The notes under the pieces were generated by a model, which had not been told where the DNA came from, made no database searches, and was given only the letters and a program-made list of their open reading frames with translations. The position numbers and the translations under genes are program-made. From Rhizophagus sp. LPA8_4_AMF (taxonomy: Eukaryota > Glomeromycota > Glomeromycetes > Glomerales > Glomeraceae), in contig JADRCO010000018.1 in the NCBI GenBank assembly GCA_021464525.1, forward strand, positions 1-64,000: 64,000 nucleotides of DNA, read 5' to 3'. This document shows, in pieces, positions 24,380 to 37,951 of this stretch. How positions within the stretch are numbered: the stretch's first letter is position 1; each line of letters opens with the position of its first letter.

Positions 24380-26551
24380 ATGGCAGACACTGAAACTTCT
24401 GATCAAAAACTAAACTTTGAACAGAATGAACTTGTTTTGTGCTTTCATGGTCCTTTACTTTATGAGGCTAAGGTATACTAAGTAAAAAAAATATTTTTTT
24501 TTTTTTTTTTTTTCTTTTGATACTGATCTATATAACTTTTTAATTATTTAGATCCTAAAAGCTGAAAACTGGGGTCCTGAAGATTCAGAGTCTGGTGACA
24601 CTGGTCCACACTATTATGTACATTATAAAGGCTGGAAGAAAACGTATATACATATTCGCGCTTAAGCGCGTTTTAGTTATTTATTTTATAAATATTTTAT
24701 TAAAATATCGTGGATTTTTCGATTTGTAATAAATATTATATCGAATTTCATATATTTTAATAGATGGGATGAATGGGTTCCGGAGGAAAGAGTAGTGAAA
24801 CATAACGAAGCAAATTTAATGAGACAAAAACAACTTAAAGATACATATTCAAACAAGAAAAAGAAAACAGTCAGAATAGGACATAAAGTTTCAATTGATG
24901 ATCAGCCAAGGAGTATTGATAATTCAGAAGGTTCACCAAGTCAACAAGGAGGTATGTAAGCATCAAATTTTGAATAATATTGAACAAGGATTTTAAAACT
25001 AGACATTTTTATAATAGAAGATGTGGATATTGAGGATAAGAATGAACCTGAATTACAAGAAGACCAACTACAGAAAGAAAATCATGAACGTGGAAAAAAG
25101 AGAAAGAAAATTAATGATGAAGAAGAAGTTAGTATTTATCAATTTTATTATTATTATTTTAATATAACTATTATTTCGAAAGTAATAAGTAATTCTAATA
25201 TAACTTAATATATTATAGGAGGAAGAGTTCATGAACCGCCTCGAAATTAAAATACCACTGCCTGAATCACTAAAAGTCAAATTAATTGATGATTGGGAAA
25301 ACGTTACGAGGAATAATGCTGTATGTAATATGATGGATATAAAAATATCTTGTTATTAGCAAATTGATGTTTTATTTATGTTTCTTCTTTCTTCGTAGTT
25401 ATTGAAATTGCCTCGTAAATATACTGTTGCAGATATTTTGAATGAATATTTAGAGTTCAGACACAATTTGATAGCATCTACAACTAACAACCAGAAATCT
25501 GATAAGTGAGAATTCAAATTCATTACAAAATTTAAATATATTACAAATATGCTTTTTTTTACTAAAATAATACAAATCTTTTAAGGGATGATATACATTC
25601 TGAAGTTGTTCAAGGCATTAAAATATATTTTGACAAAACTCTTGGAAATATCCTTTTGTATGCTGATGAACGTCAACAGTATGTAAATATCCGTAAGCAA
25701 TTCCTTGATAAAGAGAATTCAGAAATATATGGAGCAGAGCACTTGTTGCGACTTTTTGGTTCGTAAGTTAATTCGTTAATTCTTCATTAAACGTAATTAA
25801 ACTGATTTTTATTTTTTTTTTAAAAAAAAAATAGTTGAACTTCCACGATTGCTTGCCCATACTACAATGGATCAAGCTGCTACGGAGACTCTTGAAGAAC
25901 ATTTAATTGATTTCTTAAAGTAAATTTTTTTAAGAATTTAATACTTTATTTTGTCGCCAAAATTCTTTTTAATTTGATTATCTACTTAAAAGGTTTTTAC
26001 AAAAAAATGAAGATCAATATTTTGCCGAAACGGAATATGAACGTCATGGTATGCCACTACCAAAAATCCAAGAAGCAACCGAAAAAAAGACATGTGGTTA
26101 TATTAGTAAGAGATTTCGAGAGGGTAATTTAGACTATGTCCCAATTTTAATTTAATCAGTGATCTGTACTTTTTGGGTTCAAACTAAAAAAAGTGTTTTT
26201 ATAATTGTATCATTGGAACAAAAAAAACCACGTATCTTTTTTTAGTGTTGTAGATTGTTGTAGTTTTATTTTTTAATTATATTTGAACATGTGTTAATGT
26301 TTAATTTTTATTATGAATATAGGCTGGGTTTGTGCAAATTGCAAAACATCAAATACACCGGGATGGAGAGCAGGTGAAACTCCAGATAAGAAGCTTTGTA
26401 ATGGTAAGTTTACCGTAAAATTTAAATATTTTGGAATTAAGTATTTAAACCATATACGTTATTTATTGCAGCATGTGGTCTTTACTTCTCTAAATACAAA
26501 TCGCATCGTCCTGAACATCTTTGGAACAACTTACGAAATAAGTCTGCATAA
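24380..26551 (+). CDS. MRG15/Eaf3-type chromatin protein with C-terminal GATA zinc finger
   Basis: Eleven exons: 24380-24472, 24552-24643, 24764-24951, 25018-25127, 25219-25320, 25399-25505, 25586-25758, 25835-25919, 25993-26123, 26323-26403, 26472-26551; 413 residues. Residues of about 14-75 are the MRG chromo barrel (LVLCFHGPLLYEAK, HYYVHYKGWKKTWDEWV). A Lys-rich linker follows, then the MRG domain from about 163 (LPESLKVKLIDDWENVTRN, RKYTVADIL, YGAEHLLRLFVELPRLL). Eaf3/MRG15 reads H3K36 methylation in NuA4 acetyltransferase and Rpd3S deacetylase complexes. The usual C-terminus is passed, and after KKTCGYISKRFREG the frame splices into WVCANCKTSNTPGWRAG...LCNACGLYFSKYK. This is a GATA finger with Cys364, Cys367, Cys386, Cys389 and an 18-residue loop. 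The joining intron (199 bp) is longer than its neighbours. If retained, the product ends after ten more residues. Alternatively the finger is a separate small gene. Confidence 0.85.
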
Positions 26552-26977
26552 TCATCATTGTATTTTTTTTCATAATTGTTAAAATATAAAATAATTACTT
26601 CATTTAAGATAATAAAATTTTTGTTGTACAGTGATAATCTTTCTAATATTCTGTTAATAGATTAATTATGAATGGGGAACAATTAATTATTTGATTATAT
26701 GTAGTTTTAAATGGTGGCAAATTTTTCGATTAAATTATTATGTAATACAATAGATTGTGATTAAAATAAATCAATCAACTTTCATTTATAGAGAAATTAA
26801 TTATTTTCATATTTTTCATATCTTGTATTAAATTATTATTGCATTCAATCAAAGAAAGTGTCAAACTAAATCGGATTTCTATGCATTACGTAATATGATT
26901 TTCAAAGATTTGTGTGACAAATAGATGATAAAAATTTAAATCTAAAAAACTCTCAAAAAAGTCTCATCCAAAAAAAA

Positions 26978-29468
<2,491 letters not shown>

Positions 29469-32400
29469 AGTTGAATAATTACATGTATAAAAATAAATAT
29501 AGAATAAAATTCTTTATAACATATATAACATAGAATATTTTTATATATTATATATAATTTTTTTGCAATTATACGTTATTATACTAAATTAGTAAATTTA
29601 TTTATATTAAATCCCTTTTTCCAGCACTCACCCTATATAACTAACCTATGATTAATTTACCAAGATTTAATATAGATTTAATATAGTTTTGATAGAATTT
29701 TTCATCACTAATATAATTTTGGCAGTTTTAGCGTTTGATTAGTTTTACTAACTTTTTAATTATAATTTCATCAAAATTTTATCTTTTTAACATTATACCA
29801 ACTTATCAAAACCTTTAGCAACCTTAAATATAATTATTAATATACAATTTTTTATTAAATTAATATATATATATTATATTTAAATTATTATTTTTAAAAT
29901 TTGATATTAATTTTCAAAAAATAATTATCATTAAACTTATAGATAAATTAATAATTGATATAATTCAAAATTTGCAATTACAATTTTAAGTTTTTTATAT
30001 AGCTATAATTTTGCAACTATTTAAAAATCTAAAATTTACTTTAGTAATTGTTATTATTAATTTTAGTGCCATTTTTTTTGAAAATTTTTAGTAAAAATCT
30101 GTGGAAAATTAATTATATTTCTTTTTAAGCTACTTTGCAATTAAAATTATAATTTTAAATAAAGTTATATAAATTTTAAAGTATGCAATAAATTATCACA
30201 AAACCTTGAATATTTAATATATAAGTCATAATAAACTTTTAATCAAAATTTTCCTTTTTTATTAAAATTCAAATAATTGTTTTTTGCAAATTTTTTACTT
30301 TTTAATATCTAGTAATCCAATTTTAATAAACTTTTTTTAAATTGTAAAGTTTAATAAAAAATTACAAAATAAAAAAAAAAAATTCATTAAAATTATCAAA
30401 ATTGGAATTTATATAACCCAATTTTTATTTACTAAAAATATGATTTTTAAAGATATTTAGAATTTTATTGTTATTATTAATTTTGAAAATTAAAAATTCA
30501 TGTTTTCTTAAAATTTATTTAAATAGCAGGTCTTTTATTTCAATAAAATATTTTTTTTTATAAATTTACATGTAATTATAATATATAATAAAATTTTAAA
30601 TATATATTATAGTTTTAATGTATATATATTAAATAGATAATTTTAGTATTAATAGTGTTATTTTAATATAATTGAAATTCTATTAATAAATTAATATACT
30701 ATATACAGTATATAGAAACCATTATAGCAAAGGTGATGATACTGATTTTGTATTTTCATTAATTTTTTGCAATTATCTTATTATTTAATAATTTAATTTT
30801 AACAAAAAATATTTTCTTTTATAACTTTTAATTAAATTATAAAATAAAAAAAAAAGTTTATTTAAATTGAATTATTAATAATAAGATAATTGCAAAAAAT
30901 TAATGATAACTTAAAATAAGTATCATTATTTTTTGCTGTGATAGTTCCTATATATTAAAAAAAAAAAAATATAGCTAAGGGTAAATTTTAAAAATTAGAT
31001 TAATAATAATTACTAATAATAATAATTATTATTAATAACTTTAAATAATTCTTAATATTATAAAACAATTATTATTAGATTTTTACATTTTTTTTTTAAG
31101 AAATGCCTAAATAAGGGAATGGCTAGAAATGATATAATTTAAATTTTAGGATTTTTGACCCTCCACCCTTCCTATGTCATTATCCATTTTAGAAAATACA
31201 TAAAATTAAAATATAATTCTGGCTAGAATTATATTAACTGCAAACATTTAAAAATGGAAACTGTATAATATCATGGTTTTGATTCTCCTTTATTATTTCT
31301 GGATATCTTTTAATATAATTCTTTTAAAATAAGAAAACCTTATTTTTTATAATTTACATATAATAATATTGAAATAATATATTGCTTAAGTCAGTATTTT
31401 CAAAATTTAAAATTTATTAAAATTTAGAAATTATATATAAAAATTAAAACATTATACTTTTCTTAAAAACTATTTAAGTAATAACTTTTTTGATTTAGAA
31501 ATTTTTTTATTGCATATATATAAAAAATTAAAAATTTTTTAAACTGGTAACAATTATCATTGGTAATTTTTAGCAATTTTCTTATAATATTATAAAATAA
31601 TAAAATATAAAAAAAAAATAATAAAAAGGATTTTTTAATATTAAAATTTTTATAAATTTATTTATTTTATTGTTATATATTATTGGATGATTAAACTATA
31701 TAATAGTTTAAATCATTTAATAATAATATTATCAGTTTGATAGAAATGTTTCATGCAATTTTTATAATAAACTTCTGTTTATTATCCAATAATTTACTGG
31801 TCAAAATAACAATTATGTAAGATTTGCATAAGCTTATAAGGATAACTGATAATATTAACTTCTTAAAAATTTAATTTTAATCAATTTTAATTATGTTTTA
31901 TATAAAACAAATACTTCTGCTAATATAATTTAATTTTAAAAATAAAATATATTTAGATTCTTTTAACTAATATTAAAATTGTAAATAAAGTAATTGAATT
32001 TTATTAATTTTTATATTCAAAAATATATATATATGTAATAACAAGTATTACTTTTTAAATTAAAGCAAATAGATTTATAAAGTTTTATATCTATAAATGA
32101 AATTTTGCAAAAATATCAAGTTATATATTTTATAAAAGTGAATGATTGGCTTATAAATTATTTTATAAATATTTAAATTTTTTTTAATATTAAACCAGTA
32201 TATAATTTATCAATATTCTGATATTAATATTTAAAAAATCTTTTGTTTACTGATTGTAAATAAACCAAAATTAATTAATAAAAATATTTATAATTATAGC
32301 TTTAGAATTTTGAAGTTTTTTTGTGAAAATAATTATATTACTTTTATTATACTAAATATACTGAATAAATCTATTGATTTATTTCCATTTGCTAAGTAAA

Positions 32401-35400
32401 TAAAAATCAATATATAATATAATATTTAAGTGGTTCCCAGTGATATTTTTAACAATTTCTTTGTGTTAAAACCAAACATTTAAATCTATTTTTATTACAA
32501 AGTTTTTGATTTAATGATTAATGGTAAGGAATAAAATTGTTTAATATATTGAATTATTGTCTAATAATAGGAATGTTATATTTTTAGGATTAAAATAATT
32601 TATAGATAATTTTTTAAAAATCAAAAAAAAAAAAAACAATTTTTTTATTCATTGGGAGTAAATAAACAAGACACTAACTGCTAATTAATGAAAAAAAAAA
32701 CATAAAATATTTGCAGGCTGTAGTTGCAAGTTTATATTTTCAAAAATTTGGACGTGCTTCGACTAATTATAGAAATATAACAATCGATAATTTTTGAATA
32801 AAAATGCCCAAAACGTATATTCATATGATAATCAAAATCACATGAAACATGTGAAATCTTTTTTATCTTATTATCTTAATGCTAGCCAACAAATTTTATA
32901 CATAAATTTGGTCTGTTCACTTTATTTTTCAGTGTTTCGAGCTGAAAATAAATATTTAACGTGATGTCAATGAAGCTGTATTACATAGAATTCATACAAT
33001 CATGCAGCAAACATACATAAAACTTAATAAGAAAATATTGTGATACTTAATTATGTATAAATCGGAATAACCTATACAACTTTTTTTTTTTAATGTTACG
33101 CAAAAAAATAAAAATACAAAAATATAAAAATAAAAATAAATGTGATATAAAATTAAAAAATTGGTATACTATTTGTTATTAATAAATTTCTAATAATTAA
33201 ATTTAAATTAATAATTAATTACAAGACGAAATAGAAAAAAAGAGAAAAATTTGTGATATTTTTGGTATTTGTAATTAATTGTATGATGTTCATTACTAGT
33301 ATATTACTGTGTAATAGTGAAATCGTATTCAATAAAATCACGAATCGGAGATAATTAAATCTTATTCTAAACGGAAATTAAGCGGAACTATCGGATGAAT
33401 ATTTTTGTCATACGTTATAAACAAGCTTATTATCTTATTGGGTTTCTTTCGACAATCTTTAGGAATGAAAAGTTTTTAAGATACACGCGGGGAGGAAATT
33501 TTATAGAATTTCTAAACCTAAAAAAATCAATTTTCAAGTTAAATATTTTTTTATTTTTAATTAAAAAAATAGAAATTTAATGTATAGAGTTTATCTATCT
33601 GTCTGTGAGCTTAATCATAGATTAAATGTAAGGGGCCCTAATTTTGACATATCCCCAGTCATTTTTATGTAAAAGAATCATGATATTGTACATATTAAAG
33701 ATCACCTTTTGGCATAAAATAAAGACAATGGCGGATTTTAATTTGTTCTAAAAAGATGACTAACTGCGCCAATTTTTCCGATGGCTGATTGCCAAGGTAT
33801 AAAACCGTTCTTATTATCACCAAAAAAAAAAAATTTCATGTAAGCTAAAAAAAAAACAAAATAAATAATTAACGCCATAACATCTCATGTTGTATTTCGC
33901 AACACAACAAACCAAATGTAAAACCTGATTAAAAAAAAAATCAGCCAAGAACACAATTCATTTTATTAATCAAATAAATTTTGTGCTAACGTAATGAACG
34001 GCAAGTTGCAGAAAAATCAGCATCAAAAAATGCACAGATACGTGTTTATAATTCACAGACATTATAACTTTTTTAAAAATATCCTGATATTTATATATAT
34101 ATATATATATATAATTATAAATATAAATATATATGTAAATATATACGTAATATACTATATGTTATACAATGAATGACGTTTTAAACTTTTTGTTATAAGT
34201 ATAATTTAAGCGAAAATATAAAAAAAAAGTATTCTTTAGATTAATAGCGATAACGTGTGATGCTCGTGTGATGCTCAGACAGAAAAGCCTCTTTAACTCT
34301 GCTGCATTTGCAGTTAATAAAGCTGATAATTATCGATATTATCAATATTGTTCATATAACTGCTGGTTCATGTCGTACGCATGCAACCAAGTAAAATGCA
34401 CAAGTGACACTTAAAGGTAATATAAATTTTTTCCCATTTTCGCAATAATTCGTTTCTCACCCCATGTGCAATTATTGACAACACATCCAACCTGAGTATG
34501 TACCTGTTGATGCGAACACGAAAAGTCTGAGACATTTAATGTCTGTGTACCATATATGATTCAATTGTACATGTTGCACTTCCCGCGGTTATCCCGAGTG
34601 ATTCCATTGCAACGTCATTCGATCTCAAATTTTCGGAAGCATGCTGTGTTAAAAATTACTATAAAAGTGAAACAAATGGTACTAAAAATTTTGGATATTT
34701 TAGATCACGGTTTTTTAAAAGTTGTCACTTTGGTCTAGAATTAGTTAACTAAATTTGGCGAAATGAGGGGATTATGGCAAAAATGAGGGATTAAATTCTT
34801 CTGGCGTAGAGAAAAAAATTTTTTTTTTTTTTTTTTTTCCTCGCTTTTTCCGCAGGGTCAAATGTTTATTTTTTTTTCATTTTTGTTTGTATTAAATTGA
34901 TTGGTGTTGTGGTGTTGATTTTTAACACATGTTTTGGTAATTATTATTTCTCTCATCAATGATTTTCATCCCTTTTTTCCCATTACCCATTATTAAAATT
35001 GAGCAACCTTTTTTTTTATTTTAATGAAGTATACTGATAAGCAGTGTTAATTAGCATATATTTAAGCAATTATCATGTGCATACGATCTTATTTCAGTTT
35101 CAAATTTGGATCCCACAAAAAAATTCTTAACTTCTACATTTTGGGTTACGGTAAATGCTTCTTGACAATCTTATCGGTTAAAATTTACAATTATTTGGTA
35201 AGCAAAAAAATATCAAACCTTTTTTTTTAGATGACAAATGATCTCATTGCCGCCCTTTCTCACTTCTTTGGTAAATTCTCTCTCTCTCTCTGTCTCTATT
35301 TTTATCACCTTTTTATTTCTCTCTCTCTTTATACATTATATACTTGTATACATACATACACACACATATACATATATATTTATAATATCCTCTTCTATAA

Positions 35401-36275
35401 AACTGGGTTTTATTAAAATTTGATTGACAAAACTTGAAAGATCCATACATAATAATACCTAATAAGGTCTATAAAATTATAAAACTGTATGTGGAAGTAA
35501 AAAATTAACCGCTGCGTAGCTGCGGGGAAGGGGGAAAATTTTTTTTTTTGAAGTGACTATTGCGAACAAGATATACAAATGTTTGGATAAATATTTATAT
35601 TTGTGCATCAATAAAAAAAAAATGTGAAATGATTATTAGAGGTTCCCTTTGAATATATATGATGTTTCAATAATTCAATTTCAGTTTTATTAACATATTT
35701 CAATGTGGGTAACTCAAAATAACATAAATAAATAAATAAATTATATATATGTATTTTATGTATATTTAACAATACACTTAACCTTATTCGTAACCTACTT
35801 GATTTGGCCCAATCATCGTACCATCTTACATCGCACCATCTTGCTACTCCACCAAACATCCATCCCCTTTTCTCTGCTCCCTATTTTATTATATATTACC
35901 CCACTATTTTTCTTGCCCATTCTCCCTTTTCTTTTTCTTCTTCACCCATAAAAAAAAAACCCTTTCAATCACTTAACACTTTATAGACTTTTATATATAT
36001 ATATTTCATACATATATTCGTTCTTTGCTCTGAGAGCAATCAACGTTAAAATATTATAAACTTTTCGACATCTTTTTCGTCTTTTATAAAGCTTGCTTTT
36101 TTTTTTGCGCACAAAAAATTTTTTTCTTTATTCGTTCCATAAAAGAAACTAGGTTCTCTTTATTTTATTTTATTTTATATATAGATAGATATATATTTTT
36201 TTGTTATCATTAGAACAAAGAAATATACCAGAAATAACCTCCGCTTGTAAAAAGAAACACATACATACATATACA
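29469..36275. other. Gene desert, about 6.8 kb, extremely AT-rich
   Basis: No protein gene is supported. Bases 29600-32650 are almost pure A/T with words such as aaattttaaaa and very few G or C, typical of old, eroded repeats. A fold-back element lies at 30709-30954. An imperfect pair of ggctagaa-type words in inverse orientation lies at about 31118-31230. From 32700 to 34800 composition is more mixed but frames are all short. Bases 34820-34860 and 35520-35560 contain long T or A runs. Bases 35280-35380 are (ct)n, (ac)n and (at)n simple repeats. Bases 35770-36240 are C/T-rich on the plus strand and are probably promoter and leader of the HMG gene. Confidence 0.55.
30709..30954. mobile_element. 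Fold-back MITE, 246 bp, with about 75-bp inverted arms
   Basis: The arms start tatatagaaaccattatagc (left) and tatataggaactatcacagc (right, read inward) and stay alignable for about 75 bp. The innermost 27 bases (cattaattttttgcaattat...) match perfectly. The loop is AT-rich and non-coding. It is non-autonomous and the superfamily is not recognised. Confidence 0.7.
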
Positions 36276-36415
36276 GTAAGTTTATTTTAAAGAAAGTAAT
36301 TTTATATTAGTTTAAAAAAAGTTTTTAAACTATCGCGAAAAAAAAAAAAAAAAAAATTTCTTTAAAGTAATATTTATATATATTCTAATATATGTGTAAC
36401 CTTTTTTTTTTTTAG
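36276..36415 (+). other. Probable 5'-leader intron of the HMG-box gene
   Basis: A consensus donor (ACA|GTAAGT) at 36276 and a polypyrimidine acceptor (cttttttttttttag) ending at 36415 lie just upstream of the ATG at 36431. The leader intron would be 140 bp, leaving 15 bp of leader before the start codon. This is inferred from splice consensus only. Confidence 0.55.
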
Positions 36416-36430
36416 AAAAAAATATACACA

Positions 36431-37951
36431 ATGAACACTAATACTACAACAGACCAAGAATACTTTAAACAAGAAGCCGTTTCTATGTGGCCCTCACCTT
36501 CCTCACCTTCAGACATATCTTCTCCATCAAACTCTGCTTCTCCTAACCATGACTATAATGTTTATCACGTGCCAAGAGGTTTTGATGTAGTCTTGGTTCC
36601 GTTAAAAGTTGAAGAACAAACATATCCTGATAACGCATGTTCAGAATCATCCATCGATTCTCCTTTAGACTCAACTTCAAGTTCTGCTACTAAACCAGTG
36701 GATATTCCAAAGAGTAAAACTCCTAGTTCCACTGACGCGAAAACTTCCACCACCACAGCCACTACAACCACAACTACGCGTCTCTCCGCTTATCGAAAAC
36801 GCAAAGCTGATAAAAATTATATTCCGCGTCCTAAAAATTGTTTTATGGCATATCGAGAACATATAAAAGAAAAATTTTTATCAGAAAATCCTGGTATGAA
36901 CAATAAGGTTGTATCAGTTCTTGCAGCAAATATGTGGAATAATGAACCAGAGGATGTAAAAGAATTATGGAGAGAACGCGCTAAGCAATTAAAACTTGAA
37001 CATAAACTCAAATATCCTGATTATAAATTCAAACCACAAAAGAAGAAGCAAAACTTGAAAACTCCTGGCAGCACAAAAACTTCGTCAAAAACCACTAATG
37101 CCCGTAATAATAAGAAGTCAAATTCTGATTCAAAAATCATTTTTACTGATTCAGGTTATGGTTCTGAAATATTGGGCGATAGTGATGACGGAAAACATAT
37201 CTATCATCACCAAATGGGTTTGGAAGGTAATGATGAACAAGAGGAGATTTATTTAACTCATATACAAAAAAAGGCTCTTTTCGGACATTATCGTGCCTCT
37301 TCTGTAGATTCTGTTAGTTCTTGGACAAGTGACTCCACAGCTTCTACCCCATTACTTTCACCTTTTGCACGTTCACCTGCTTCTTTATCCCCACCAACTT
37401 TTCAATTCGGTAGCCAATTCGGAAGGTCATCTTCAGCTTTGAGATATGAAGCTGCTCATAATCATAATGAAGGTCATAATAATTTATTGTTGTCTCATGA
37501 GTTGACTTCTCAAACGATGTTCAATGAAGTTGAACATCTCAATAACTTATATTCAAGTCAATTGGATATAAACGCTTCCTTACCCGTTGATGATGGGTTT
37601 GTTCTTGACTCTTATGAGGCTCCAATGTTAAAAGCGAACTCTACCGTCCCTTCTTTTTTAGATTCTCAACCAACCTCAACTGATTATGATTTAATGGCAA
37701 TGGGTCATTTCACAACTTCTCCCACTGAAGAACAAGGAGGATTTTTCCATGATTATGATAATACCGAATCTGCTTATCATAATCACGTATATAATTCTTC
37801 TTTTGAACTTTCTTCTTCGCAAGAAGGTCAATCGACCTTGGCCGAACATTACGCGTTAGTCCTTGAAACTCCACGTCGTAATTCTCAGCAACTTTTGGCC
37901 GACTTCCAACACGGTCTTAAACAACAAGAAATGTTGTTACAAGGGTTATAA
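36431..37951 (+). CDS. HMG-box transcription factor (MATA_HMG type)
   Basis: Single coding exon, 506 residues. The HMG box lies at about 131-204: IPRPKNCFMAYREH, then VVSVLAANMWNNEPEDVKELW and YPDYKFKP, ending in a basic tail (PQKKKQN). This is the MATA/Sox-like sequence-specific form, with the RP.N.FM.YR motif. The flanks are low-complexity Ser/Thr/Pro: a Thr run (about 105-116), then SSPSDISSPS and SPASLSPP motifs typical of phosphorylated activators. The acidic, aromatic C-terminal region could be an activation domain. Fungal MATA_HMG proteins include mating-type and development regulators; the family is expanded in arbuscular mycorrhizal fungi. Nothing here marks a mating locus: no second HMG gene and no homeodomain pair is nearby. 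The long C/T-rich leader and wide empty flanks suggest complex regulation. Confidence 0.88.
   Translation: MNTNTTTDQEYFKQEAVSMWPSPSSPSDISSPSNSASPNHDYNVYHVPRGFDVVLVPLKVEEQTYPDNACSESSIDSPLDSTSSSATKPVDIPKSKTPSSTDAKTSTTTATTTTTTRLSAYRKRKADKNYIPRPKNCFMAYREHIKEKFLSENPGMNNKVVSVLAANMWNNEPEDVKELWRERAKQLKLEHKLKYPDYKFKPQKKKQNLKTPGSTKTSSKTTNARNNKKSNSDSKIIFTDSGYGSEILGDSDDGKHIYHHQMGLEGNDEQEEIYLTHIQKKALFGHYRASSVDSVSSWTSDSTASTPLLSPFARSPASLSPPTFQFGSQFGRSSSALRYEAAHNHNEGHNNLLLSHELTSQTMFNEVEHLNNLYSSQLDINASLPVDDGFVLDSYEAPMLKANSTVPSFLDSQPTSTDYDLMAMGHFTTSPTEEQGGFFHDYDNTESAYHNHVYNSSFELSSSQEGQSTLAEHYALVLETPRRNSQQLLADFQHGLKQQEMLLQGL

Noticed and set aside
26313-26582. Separate small GATA-finger gene starting at the ATG near 26313
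   Set aside because: The unspliced frame loses the last two cysteines. The finger is complete only when spliced to 26472-26551, and the frame also joins upstream to the MRG exons. Kept as an alternative only.
36565-37011. Antisense frames across the HMG-box gene
   Set aside because: They are shadows of the plus-strand coding sequence, with no family resemblance and no splice logic.
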